Positions 52,304 through 60,611 of a DNA stretch of 64,000 nucleotides are shown one piece after another. Each line of letters begins with the position of its first letter. Position 1 is the first letter of the stretch. Made by a program: the position numbers and the translations under genes. Below the pieces are notes generated by a model, which worked only from the letters and a program-made list of their open reading frames with translations, made no database searches and had not been told where the DNA came from. Source of the DNA: Aerococcaceae bacterium zg-252 (lineage in GTDB: Bacteria > Bacillota > Bacilli > Lactobacillales > Aerococcaceae); NCBI GenBank assembly GCA_016237705.1, contig CP066204.1:940001-1004000 (forward strand). Direction: 5' to 3'.

Positions 52304-54094
52304 ATGCCGACAACAATAGAAGTTAACAAACAAAGTGTGGAGGCTTTACTTGGTAGTGGAAGAGCTAAATCCTTTGTTATTCCAGAATATCAGCGCCCTT
52401 ATGCTTGGACTGATGAACAGGTAGAAACACTGTTTGAAGATTTGTGGGAATTTACAGCTACCAGTGGAGGTACTGAACGTGAAGGTTCGTACTTCCTTGG
52501 CAGTGTTGTTGCCTATGAAAATGAAAATGGTGAACAAGAGATAATTGATGGTCAACAGCGTATTACGTCTTTATTCCTGTTGTTAAGAGCTATTTACACA
52601 AAATTAGTTGTTACTCCTATAGCAGAACGTACTGCAGAGGCTAATAACTTTATTGGTAAAATTGAGCCTGCGATTTGGCGCACAAACAAATTAACTGGAA
52701 CAGTTGATTATCAAAATATACTCCTTACATCACGAGTAGTGAATAATGAAGGAAATGAGATTTTACGTAACATACTTGAAACAGGAAAAGCGGATGAAAA
52801 CGCAAAAGACAATTATTCTAAGAATTATAGACATTTTCAAAAATTGTTTGATAAGCATTCAAACGAAAATCCATTAATGGTCTATCAGTTTATTTATGCT
52901 TTATTGAATCAAGCTATTCTTTTACCAATAACTGCAGACACACAGGATACAGCATTAACTATTTTCTCAACTTTGAATGATAGAGGCTTGCCGCTATCCG
53001 ATGCGGATATATTTAAAGCGAAGATTTATAACCAGCTTGATGTAGAGGATAAAAAAATATTCATTGACCGTTGGAAAGACCTTGATGAACAGGCAACTGA
53101 AGCTAATGAGAGCATTCAACAGTTGTTCTATTACAATATGTTTTATCTTCGAGCTTTGGAGAAGGATACAAATACAACTACACCCGGTGTGAGAAAGTAT
53201 TATGCTGCAAACAAGTTTGAGCGTTTGTATCAGCCGGGATTGTTAGACAAATTATTTGTTATTCTCGATTTGTGGAAAGTAATCAATAAGAACGATGTAC
53301 TTGAAGATGAAGCGTGGTCTTCAAATATTAAGATTAAACAGACGTTAGATACTCTTACTTCATATCCTAATGAGTTCTGGAAGTATCCGGTTGTAATTTA
53401 TTATGTAAGTTATCGTAAGGAAGCGGATTTTGAGACTAAGTTTGGCTTGTTTTTGAACAAACTGCTGGCTGAGCTGATGACAAAGTATATTTTGATTCCA
53501 ACAATTAATGCTGTTAAACCGGATATTCTGAAATTGAATTCCGCAATAATCGCATCAAGTATACCTAAATTTGATTTTAAAGAATTAGATGCGAGTCAGT
53601 TAGAAGCACGTATTCAGAAACCTAATCGTAACATGGTTCGTATGTTGCTTAAAACTCTTGCATATGAACATCAAGATACATTACTGCCAAGTAAATGGGA
53701 GATTGAACATATCTTTCCACAGAAATGGCAGACAAACTATTTCCTTGATGTGCCAGAAAGTATTATTAAGGAGAAGATTGAACATATTGGGAATAAGCTT
53801 CCATTCGAGAAGAAGCTTAATATTGTTGCTGGTAACGGATATTTTGGGAAGAAGAAAAAAGAATATGCTGCATCTAAAATTGTAATTACAAAAGCAATAG
53901 GGACCTCTGATATTCAGGAATGGAATATGGATTTTATTATGAAAAGAGATATCAGGGTTTCGGATTCAATTACAGCTATTCTTAAGAAATGGAATAATGA
54001 ATATCTTAATATTCCATCAGAAGCACCAGCCGATGAACCTACCGCTGAAGATTTGGCTCGTATAGAGGAATTCAAGAAAAAAGGCTGGATTTAA
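52304..54094 (+). CDS. GmrSD-like DUF262/DUF1524 restriction-type nuclease
   Basis: Single-chain protein of 596 residues. The N-terminal DUF262 (ParB-like NTPase) has FVIPEYQRPYAWTDEQVETL at about 24-43 and QEIIDGQQRITSLFLL at about 80; the C-terminal DUF1524 HNH-type nuclease has WEIEHIFPQKWQ at about 465. Related GmrSD/type IV proteins cut modified phage DNA; others sit in BREX or type III R-M clusters. Strong AAGGAGG upstream. The frame is intact, unlike its neighbours. Codon use (more CTT, CTG, AAG) differs from core genes, indicating transfer. Confidence 0.85.
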   Translation: MPTTIEVNKQSVEALLGSGRAKSFVIPEYQRPYAWTDEQVETLFEDLWEFTATSGGTEREGSYFLGSVVAYENENGEQEIIDGQQRITSLFLLLRAIYTKLVVTPIAERTAEANNFIGKIEPAIWRTNKLTGTVDYQNILLTSRVVNNEGNEILRNILETGKADENAKDNYSKNYRHFQKLFDKHSNENPLMVYQFIYALLNQAILLPITADTQDTALTIFSTLNDRGLPLSDADIFKAKIYNQLDVEDKKIFIDRWKDLDEQATEANESIQQLFYYNMFYLRALEKDTNTTTPGVRKYYAANKFERLYQPGLLDKLFVILDLWKVINKNDVLEDEAWSSNIKIKQTLDTLTSYPNEFWKYPVVIYYVSYRKEADFETKFGLFLNKLLAELMTKYILIPTINAVKPDILKLNSAIIASSIPKFDFKELDASQLEARIQKPNRNMVRMLLKTLAYEHQDTLLPSKWEIEHIFPQKWQTNYFLDVPESIIKEKIEHIGNKLPFEKKLNIVAGNGYFGKKKKEYAASKIVITKAIGTSDIQEWNMDFIMKRDIRVSDSITAILKKWNNEYLNIPSEAPADEPTAEDLARIEEFKKKGWI

Positions 54095-54239
54095 ATTTTG
54101 ATGAGCAGTATCACATGTAAAAAGTGAGGAAAAAATCATGCTTATGAAGTTTTAGGTGCAGTATATTCCGGAGGAAAAAAGGAAAACTGCTAATTGTATA
54201 TATAAGCTTATTGATTGTCTCGCATGGAACATTCCATAA

Positions 54240-54620
54240 ATCAGAAGTAGCTCAAATCATCCTACCCCTTCACATAATGTATCTTCAGGTTCAAACTATT
54301 CCTTGATTCGACAAAGTGGACAATTTTTCCCAAATCAAACGGTTGCGATTAAAAATAAACCGAGTTTAGGTGCTAGTTCCGTAGGATTTTATAAACCTGG
54401 TGAATCATTCGTTTATGATGGATATATTCATGCAGAAGGAATGGTATGGTTAAGCTATGTAGGAGGTTCAGGAATCCGTCGCTATGTGGCTTGGCGTAAG
54501 ATAAATGGGAAAAAATGTGTTGTTATCAAACAGTTGATAACTCCTTCGTATCCTGAACAGGGTGGTTTTAATTTAGAGTTGACAAAAGATTCTAGCTTAA
54601 AACAATTTATGGAGGATTAA
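54240..54620 (+). pseudogene. Phage endolysin C-terminus (SH3_5 wall-binding domain remnant)
   Basis: A Ser/Asn/Pro-rich linker (SSSNHPTPSHNVSSGSNYS) leads to an SH3_5 domain: QSGQFFPNQTVAIKNKPSLG, YDGYIHAEGMVWLSYVG, RRYVAWRK. These domains end phage amidase or muramidase lysins. The catalytic part is absent; a TAA at 54237 interrupts the same frame, and 54095-54239 holds no readable gene. TTG 54303 could start a 105-residue product, but no ribosome binding site is seen. Prophage remnant. Confidence 0.7.
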
Positions 54621-54629
54621 CTAGATAAG

Positions 54630-54661
54630 CGATAAAGTCAACACAGACTTTATCGTTTTTT
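54630..54661 (+). terminator. Terminator after the lysin remnant
   Basis: Perfect 10-bp stem CGATAAAGTC/GACTTTATCG, loop AACACA, then a run of T. Confidence 0.85.
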
Positions 54662-54670
54662 TACGCTAAT

Positions 54671-54710
54671 TGTTCAGTCTAGTTCATGTCAGTTCAGTTA
54701 CATTCAGTAC
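54671..54710. repeat. Four tandem 10-bp TTCAGT repeats
   Basis: Units TGTTCAGTCT, AGTTCATGTC, AGTTCAGTTA and CATTCAGTAC follow without gaps, each with TTCA at positions 3-6. The period equals one turn of DNA, as in arrays of binding sites on one face. They lie just beyond the island's lysin terminator. From here to 54960 I see nothing else gene-like. Confidence 0.6.
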
Positions 54711-54960
54711 CTTTAGTGTGGTATGATATAGTTGTTAAAAAAGAAAAATTTATAAAAAAGAAAATGAAATTTTCACTATAATTCATAATCCCGAATTAAA
54801 AATACCGATTTAACAACAATCTTATCATTCGATTTGTTAGAACTTTTGACTTTTTGTCCAGCCCCCACGTAATCAAATAATGCCTGCAATCAAAAATCTT
54901 CCCCCCTTTAACTTTTTTTCACAAAATACATTAATTTTCTAACTAAACGACTCCGAAATA

Positions 54961-54969
54961 TGCTAAAAT
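54961..54969 (+). promoter_or_regulatory. Extended -10 before the 5-formyl-THF cyclo-ligase gene
   Basis: TGCTAAAAT, 26 bases before the ATG at 54996; the -35 is weak. Confidence 0.5.
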
Positions 54970-54995
54970 AGTGTCATAAGTGAGGTGGCACGTTG

Positions 54996-55562
54996 ATGAC
55001 ACGATTAACAAAAAGATTATGCCGACAGGCAATATTACAAGAGCTATCGAATTTAGATATGTCATGGAGACAACAATGGGAGCATAACTTATATCAACAA
55101 CTCATAAATCTCGTTGAACAGCACAATTATCAGTCGATTGCATGTATTTATAGCATGGAGCCTGAAATCAATTTTCACTCACTCATAAAGCAACTACATC
55201 AAATGCGGCGAAAAGTTTATTTACCTTGTATTGAACCAGAATATCAATTAACATTTAGGCAATATCAAGCTGGGGATTCATTAGAACGTGTCTTTAAAGG
55301 TGTTTATCAGCCACTCCGAACTGCCCCACAAATAGATGTAAATGAGATTGATTTATTAATTGTTCCTGGATTATTATTCAATCATTCAGGCTACCGTATT
55401 GGTTTTGGTGGTGGATATTATGACCGTCTGCTTGCTAGGAATCCCGATTTAAAGACAGTGTCATTAGCATTTCCGATACAAGTTTCTAATACAATTGATT
55501 CACTAATCGAATCGCATGATATACGAGTAAAAGAATTAATCATTGCTCAAAATTCACATTGA
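54996..55562 (+). CDS. 5-formyltetrahydrofolate cyclo-ligase
   Basis: Converts 5-formyl-THF to 5,10-methenyl-THF with ATP, one-carbon metabolism; 188 residues. N-terminal LTKRLCRQAILQELSNL, then VYLPCIE and the family signature LIVPGLLFNHSGYRIGFGGG with YYDRLL. GAGGTGG places the start at ATG 54996, one codon after the TTG. It is followed by a rhomboid gene 12 bp away, a pairing common in Firmicutes. Confidence 0.93.
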   Translation: MTRLTKRLCRQAILQELSNLDMSWRQQWEHNLYQQLINLVEQHNYQSIACIYSMEPEINFHSLIKQLHQMRRKVYLPCIEPEYQLTFRQYQAGDSLERVFKGVYQPLRTAPQIDVNEIDLLIVPGLLFNHSGYRIGFGGGYYDRLLARNPDLKTVSLAFPIQVSNTIDSLIESHDIRVKELIIAQNSH

Positions 55563-55574
55563 AAGGGTGTAGTA

Positions 55575-56276
55575 ATGAATTTAATACACAAATTAAAAAA
55601 TCCTATTTGGTGGCAACAAACACCTATTTTAACTTACTTATTAATCATAATAAACTTGTGTATCTATTTGATGATGATTGTCACTTGGGGGACAACTGAA
55701 ACTTCAGAAGTTCTTTTACAAGCAGGGGCAATGTTTCGTCTGTCGATTATTCTCTTTGGGCAATGGTGGCGTCTATTTACAGCCGGTTTCATTCATATAG
55801 GGATTGAGCATTTACTGATGAATCTATTGTCTTTATATTTCGCAGGGATTGAACTTGAGCGAATCACTGGGCATTGGCGTTTTCTATGTATTTATTTATT
55901 GTCCATTGTCGGAGGAAATACTTTATCCTTTGCATTATCAGGTAACGGTGTTATATCAGCAGGGGCGAGTACAGGAATTTTTGGTCTATTTGCTGCCTAT
56001 ATCGTATTAGCGAAACTATTTCCGTCTTCTCGTTACTTAAAAGATCGTAGCCAAACATTTACTATGCTGATTGTGGTTAACTTAGGGCTCAATATCTTTT
56101 CAGGAACGATTGATATGTGGGGACATATTGGTGGAGCAATATTTGGAGCTTTGGCAACATTAATGGTTGGAATTCCTAATCAAGACAAGCAGTCGTGGTT
56201 AAAACGAATCCTAGTTATCATTGCTATCATCACATTGTTCATGTTATTAATTTTTGTAGGATTTAAAAAAATTTAA
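55575..56276 (+). CDS. Rhomboid family intramembrane serine protease
   Basis: 233 residues and about six to seven transmembrane helices. Catalytic Ser in GASTGIFGLFAAY, catalytic His in DMWGHIGGAIFG, and the HIGIEHLLMNLLSLYFAG helix typical of rhomboids. It is shorter than B. subtilis GluP because there is no cytosolic N-terminal or TPR domain. It is followed 21 bp on by glucokinase, as in many Gram-positives. Confidence 0.9.
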   Translation: MNLIHKLKNPIWWQQTPILTYLLIIINLCIYLMMIVTWGTTETSEVLLQAGAMFRLSIILFGQWWRLFTAGFIHIGIEHLLMNLLSLYFAGIELERITGHWRFLCIYLLSIVGGNTLSFALSGNGVISAGASTGIFGLFAAYIVLAKLFPSSRYLKDRSQTFTMLIVVNLGLNIFSGTIDMWGHIGGAIFGALATLMVGIPNQDKQSWLKRILVIIAIITLFMLLIFVGFKKI

Positions 56277-56297
56277 TATAGAAACGAGGAATTATAA

Positions 56298-57260
56298 ATG
56301 TCAAAAAAAATTATTGGTATTGATTTAGGTGGAACTTCTGCTAAATTAGCTATTTTAACACCTGAGGGAGATATTCAAAAAAAATGGAGTGTTGAAACGA
56401 ATATTTTAAATGGCGGCGTGGCAATTGTGCCAAACATCATTGAATCAATTCAAGAGCAATTAAATTTATTGAATTTAACACCCGAAGATTTTTACGGAAT
56501 TGGTATGGGTTCGCCTGGTAAAGTAGATGCTAAAGAAAAAACAGTTATTGGGGCTTATAATCTCAATTGGAGTGAATTACAATTAGTTGGTCAACAGTTT
56601 GAGACAGCTTTTGGTATTCCATTTTATATTGATAATGATGCGAATGTTGCAGCCCTTGGTGAACAATGGAAAGGTGCTGGAAATGGTGAGCCAGATGTTG
56701 TCATGTTTACGCTTGGAACAGGTGTTGGTGGTGGTGTCGTGATTAATCACCAATTAGTTCGTGGAGCAGGGGGTACAGCTGGAGAAGTCGGACATATTTT
56801 TGTAGACGAGAAACATCGTTTTGATTGTACTTGCGGTAATGCTGGTTGCTTAGAAACTGTTGCATCAGCTACTGGGATTGTTAAATTAGCACGTCAATAT
56901 TCAAATGAGTTTGCTGGCTCAAGTGAAATTAAAGAACGCATTGACAGTGGAGAAGCTGTCACAGCACGTGATATTTTTGATGCAGCAAAAGATGAAGATA
57001 CTTTCAGTGAACATGTTGTCGAAGAATTTGCTCGCTATTTAGGCATTGCGACTTCACATATTGCGAATATTTTGAATCCACAAATTATCGTATTAGGTGG
57101 TGGTGTGTCAGCTGCTGGTAAATATTTACTAGAAAAAGTTGAGAAATACCACAAGGAATTTTCATTCCCACAAGTGCGTGATGTGACAAAATTAGAGTTA
57201 GCACAAATCGGAAATGATGCCGGTGTGATTGGAGCAGCTAGATTAGTGCCAACTAAATAA
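56298..57260 (+). CDS. glcK: ROK-family glucokinase
   Basis: Phosphorylates glucose, 320 residues. ATP motif IGIDLGGTSAKLAIL at the start, IDNDANVAALGEQWKGAG with the catalytic Asp, TLGTGVGGGVVI, and the ROK zinc motif with three Cys in FDCTCGNAGCLET. C-terminal NPQIIVLGGGVS. In the rhomboid-glcK-yqhL operon typical of bacilli. It would act on glucose entering by the mgl-type transporter or released from disaccharides. Confidence 0.94.
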   Translation: MSKKIIGIDLGGTSAKLAILTPEGDIQKKWSVETNILNGGVAIVPNIIESIQEQLNLLNLTPEDFYGIGMGSPGKVDAKEKTVIGAYNLNWSELQLVGQQFETAFGIPFYIDNDANVAALGEQWKGAGNGEPDVVMFTLGTGVGGGVVINHQLVRGAGGTAGEVGHIFVDEKHRFDCTCGNAGCLETVASATGIVKLARQYSNEFAGSSEIKERIDSGEAVTARDIFDAAKDEDTFSEHVVEEFARYLGIATSHIANILNPQIIVLGGGVSAAGKYLLEKVEKYHKEFSFPQVRDVTKLELAQIGNDAGVIGAARLVPTK

Positions 57261-57281
57261 GAAAGATAGTAGGAGGAAGAA

Positions 57282-57677
57282 ATGGATTTATTAATTTTTA
57301 TTTTTGCTGTTTTAGTATTAACAATTGTTGCTTATGGTGCTTATTTATTGTATTTGTGGTTGATACGCAAATACTCTGCCACATTAATTGAGGCTGAAGA
57401 ACTTGAAGAAAAGCGTGCAGGTGCTCAAATTATTGACTTACGTGAAGCGGCAGAATTTGATGCACGTCACATTTTAGGGGCACGTAATTTGCCAATGTCA
57501 CAGTTTTCTCAACGATATAAAGAAGTCCGTAAAGATAAACCAGTTTATTTATACGATGATAATATGAATTTAGCACCACGTGCAGCTCGTACATTGAAGA
57601 AAAATGGTTATGATAATATCTATGTATTAAAAAATGGATTTTCAACATGGGGTGGCAAAGTACGCTCGTCAAAATAA
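57282..57677 (+). CDS. YqhL-type rhodanese-like protein without catalytic Cys
   Basis: 131 residues. An N-terminal transmembrane helix (about 3-24) anchors a cytosolic rhodanese domain: IIDLREAAEFDARHILGARN and LKNGFSTWGG. The position of the active-site Cys loop reads YLYDDNMNLAPRAA, with Asp instead of Cys, so sulfur transfer is unlikely. There is good AGGAGGAAG upstream. Confidence 0.88.
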   Translation: MDLLIFIFAVLVLTIVAYGAYLLYLWLIRKYSATLIEAEELEEKRAGAQIIDLREAAEFDARHILGARNLPMSQFSQRYKEVRKDKPVYLYDDNMNLAPRAARTLKKNGYDNIYVLKNGFSTWGGKVRSSK

Positions 57678-57698
57678 ATTAATTAGGAGTTGATTCTT

Positions 57699-58010
57699 GT
57701 GCCACAATTAATTTTTAAAGGGGTTAAAGCTGAAGAAGTAGCACAACTTAGTGCAAGTTTACCGACTGAATTAAGTCGTTTGACGGATACACCGGAAGAT
57801 TATTTTACCTTTGAATTGGTGACATCTTTATTTTTCAATCAAGGAAATCAAGTAGCAATGTATCCATTGATTGAAATTAAACAATTTAATCGTGGCTTGA
57901 CAGTTGAACAAGCAATGGCAAAGTTGATACAAGCAGCGATTTGCGAATTGGGTTATCAAGAATGTGAAGTTTACTTTACGCATATTGATAAAGAAAATTA
58001 TTATGAATAA
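57699..58010 (+). CDS. DUF1904 family protein
   Basis: 103 residues starting MPQLIFKGVKAEEVAQLSAS, with FTFELV and ending CEVYFTHIDKENYYE. This resembles the tautomerase-like DUF1904 family, of unknown function. The GTG at 57699 follows TAGGAG and gives the usual MPQL start; upstream codons from 57690 are rejected. Confidence 0.75.
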   Translation: MPQLIFKGVKAEEVAQLSASLPTELSRLTDTPEDYFTFELVTSLFFNQGNQVAMYPLIEIKQFNRGLTVEQAMAKLIQAAICELGYQECEVYFTHIDKENYYE

Positions 58011-58016
58011 TCAATA

Positions 58017-58068
58017 GGGTTTGGGTTTGGGTTTAGGTTGAATAAGTCTATACCTAAGCCTTTATTTT
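58017..58068 (+). terminator. Terminator with GGGTTT triplet repeat
   Basis: Three GGGTTT units (58017-58034) run into the stem GGTTTAGGT/ACCTAAGCC (58030-58038 and 58052-58060), followed by TTTATTTTT. The stem acts as a terminator; the repeat is probably replication slippage of its 5' flank. Confidence 0.65.
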
Positions 58069-58094
58069 TAAGAAAAAAGAAAGGATAGAGATAT

Positions 58095-58637
58095 ATGTCA
58101 GAAAATTTATTATTAGATGCTGCAGCCATTAATCGAACATTAAAACGAATCGGACACGAAATTATTGAGCGTAATAAGTCAGTGCAAGAAGTCATATTAG
58201 TTGGAATCAAAACACGTGGTGAATTTTTGGCACAACGTATTGCTGAAAAAATATATGAAATTGAACAAGAGCAAATACCGGTTGAAGTGGTTGATATTAC
58301 ATTTTATCGGGATGATTTATCTCACGCAACGGTATCGGAATTTCCTGAAGTGTTAAAAGCTGAATTTAATTTGGATTTAACGGATAAACGTGTTGTCATT
58401 GTAGATGATGTTTTATATACTGGAAGAACTGTTCGTGCTGCTATGGAGGCAATACTGGCTCAAAGTCGTCCGTCTCATATCCAGTTAGCTGTTTTAGTTG
58501 ATAGGGGGCATCGTGAATTGCCGATTCGTGCTGATTTTGTCGGAAAAAATGTTCCAACAGCTAAAACAGAGCGTATTGATGTTCGTTTAGAGGAAGTTGA
58601 TGCACAAGCAGACCAAGTTGTCATTGTTAAGCCGTAA
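58095..58637 (+). CDS. pyrR: PyrR bifunctional attenuation regulator/uracil phosphoribosyltransferase
   Basis: 180 residues. In Gram-positives PyrR binds pyr mRNA with UMP to cause termination. PRPP motif [18 protein letters not shown]-terminal [16 protein letters not shown] and [24 protein letters not shown] are all present. No pyrimidine biosynthesis gene follows and no PyrR-binding leader is visible here; a terminator ends the gene. Confidence 0.94.
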   Translation: MSENLLLDAAAINRTLKRIGHEIIERNKSVQEVILVGIKTRGEFLAQRIAEKIYEIEQEQIPVEVVDITFYRDDLSHATVSEFPEVLKAEFNLDLTDKRVVIVDDVLYTGRTVRAAMEAILAQSRPSHIQLAVLVDRGHRELPIRADFVGKNVPTAKTERIDVRLEEVDAQADQVVIVKP

Positions 58638-58661
58638 GGATAATTTCGCAAGTTTCATTAA

Positions 58662-58705
58662 AAACCGACGATGTATCATCATTAACTTAGATACATTGTC
58701 GGTTT
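58662..58705. terminator. Bidirectional terminator between pyrR and rqcH
   Basis: AAACCGAC(G)ATGTAT pairs with ATACAT(T)GTCGGTTT; A-run on one side. Confidence 0.75.
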
Positions 58706-58712
58706 CATTTAT

Positions 58713-60407
58713 TTACTTTACTTCGTACTGACTTATTCGATTTTCATCTGGTGTTACATAGACCGTATGTTGACCTTCGTAGATGACGTAACCTGGTTTA
58801 GCTCCATTGGGTTTGCGTAAATGTTTTACTTGCAATAAGTCAACTGGCACTTGGCCAGAGTGACTGAATTTTGAATAGTAAGCTGCTAATTCAGCTGCTA
58901 AAGTAATCGTTTCATCACTTGGTTTGTCACTTTCAATAATTACATGAGAACCTGGAATATTTTTTGCGTGTAACCACCAATGATTTTTGGTTGCTTTTTT
59001 CAGACTTAATTCATCATTTTGTTGATTATTTCGTCCAACATAAATTCGAACACCGTCTTCGCTTTGATAAATACGTGGCGATGAAGACGATTTAGCACGT
59101 TTCTTGATTGATGACTTACGTTGCGAAACATAGCCTTCTTCAGATAGTTCTGCTTTAATGTCTTCAATATCTTCAATATCTGCTTGCTTCAATTGAACAA
59201 GTATCCCTTCTAAATAATCATTTTCTTGAGCAGTTACTTCCACTTGTTCATCAATATAATGCAAGGAATCTCGGTATTTCGTATAGCGTTTAAAATAATT
59301 TTGACTATTTTCAATCGGAGTTAAGCGTGGGTCTAGCTCAATTGTAATAGGTTGATTGTTATCGTAATAATTATCTACTGTAATAGTGTCTACACCTTTT
59401 TCAATTTGGTAAGCATAAGTCGTCAATAATTCTCCCTTAATCCGATACATATCAGCTGCCGTTGCTACTTTACGGTCTTCTTCTAATTTCATTAATTTCG
59501 TTTGATTTCGTTGAATAATCTGTTCTAATTTTTGAGTCAAATCACCTGAGAGTTGTTTGATACGGTCTTGATGAATTTTTTGACGGAAAAAGACTTGTAT
59601 TAATTCTGATAATGTATTGAATTGTGTTTGAACACCGTCTAAATGTGGCAATGTTATATAGTAAAAATTCAGTTTTGAGTCCGATTCATACAAAGTAGGG
59701 GACGCTGTGTTCGTTGCTGCCATTAGTTTTTGTAGGGCTGCCTTAGGCGATAAATTTTCTGTCACAATCCATTCAGCAATCTGTCTGCTACCTAATACAC
59801 CTAAACCTTCAATTATTCGATGTGCCTGCCCATTTACCAGTTCATCTTGATGCCATGCCCATGATTCTAAATTCTCTAATGAAAAAATATTAGTTTGCTG
59901 CTGATTTTTCGGTGGGGCAATATATAAAGCACCCGGTTGCAAGCCACGATAAGTATTTAAACTAGGGGCAACGTGTTTAATACAATCAATAATAGTTTCT
60001 TTTTTAGGATTAACTAATAAAATATTACTATGACGTCCCATCATTTCAAAAATAAGACGATATGTTTGTTGGTCACCTAATTCATCTAGCCCACTTAATT
60101 CCATTTCAATAATACGGTCATTATCTACTTGTCTTAAATCTAAAATAACCGCATTTTCTAAATGTTTACGCATCAACATACAAAACATCGGTGCGTGCGT
60201 TGGATTACTTGGTCGTTCATCGGTTAAACCGATATGATAATAGGTAGGGTGAATTGATGCTGCTAAGCGATAATTTTGTCGTTGATTACGAATAACTAGC
60301 TGCAACTCACGTTCGAATGGTTGATATATTTTAGAAATTCTGCCACCAATTAATTGTTCAGCTAATTCATTTACTAATGCTCGTGTAAAAAATCCGTCAA
60401 AAGTCAT
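58713..60407 (-). CDS. rqcH: RqcH (NFACT-family, fibronectin-binding protein A-like)
   Basis: Ribosome-associated quality control factor that adds alanine tails to stalled nascent chains; the family was first described as fibronectin-binding. 564 residues: NFACT-N (MTFDGFFTRALVNELAEQLIGGRISK), HhH and coiled coil (about 280-420), NFACT-R (QSEDGVRIYVGRNNQQND, KNHWWLHAKNIPGSHVIIES). AAAGGA precedes the ATG on the minus strand. Confidence 0.93.
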   Translation of the reverse strand: MTFDGFFTRALVNELAEQLIGGRISKIYQPFERELQLVIRNQRQNYRLAASIHPTYYHIGLTDERPSNPTHAPMFCMLMRKHLENAVILDLRQVDNDRIIEMELSGLDELGDQQTYRLIFEMMGRHSNILLVNPKKETIIDCIKHVAPSLNTYRGLQPGALYIAPPKNQQQTNIFSLENLESWAWHQDELVNGQAHRIIEGLGVLGSRQIAEWIVTENLSPKAALQKLMAATNTASPTLYESDSKLNFYYITLPHLDGVQTQFNTLSELIQVFFRQKIHQDRIKQLSGDLTQKLEQIIQRNQTKLMKLEEDRKVATAADMYRIKGELLTTYAYQIEKGVDTITVDNYYDNNQPITIELDPRLTPIENSQNYFKRYTKYRDSLHYIDEQVEVTAQENDYLEGILVQLKQADIEDIEDIKAELSEEGYVSQRKSSIKKRAKSSSSPRIYQSEDGVRIYVGRNNQQNDELSLKKATKNHWWLHAKNIPGSHVIIESDKPSDETITLAAELAAYYSKFSHSGQVPVDLLQVKHLRKPNGAKPGYVIYEGQHTVYVTPDENRISQYEVK

Positions 60408-60611
60408 GTGAAACCGTCCTTTCTCAAAAAGAGTTCAGCTATGTCATTATCATTCAATATCTAAAAATAAGCTGAATCTTAATTCTCTATTAATATTTTA
60501 ACGGATTATGAAACAAAGTGAAAGCAAACCAATCAAAATTAAGAAAATAATTAGCGAATTGTATCAGAATGCCGTATAATAGGACTGTTAGAATAAAATT
60601 GTGAGGTTTAT

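Noticed and set aside
51230-54990. Direct-repeat attachment sites flanking the island
   Set aside because: The 3' end of the rlmD-type gene (CATGTGGAGTGTGTATG) is not repeated near 54620-54990, so borders cannot be fixed.
58017-58037. G-quadruplex or telomere-like repeat
   Set aside because: Only three GGG runs plus a GG, and the last is used in a terminator stem; simple slippage explains it.
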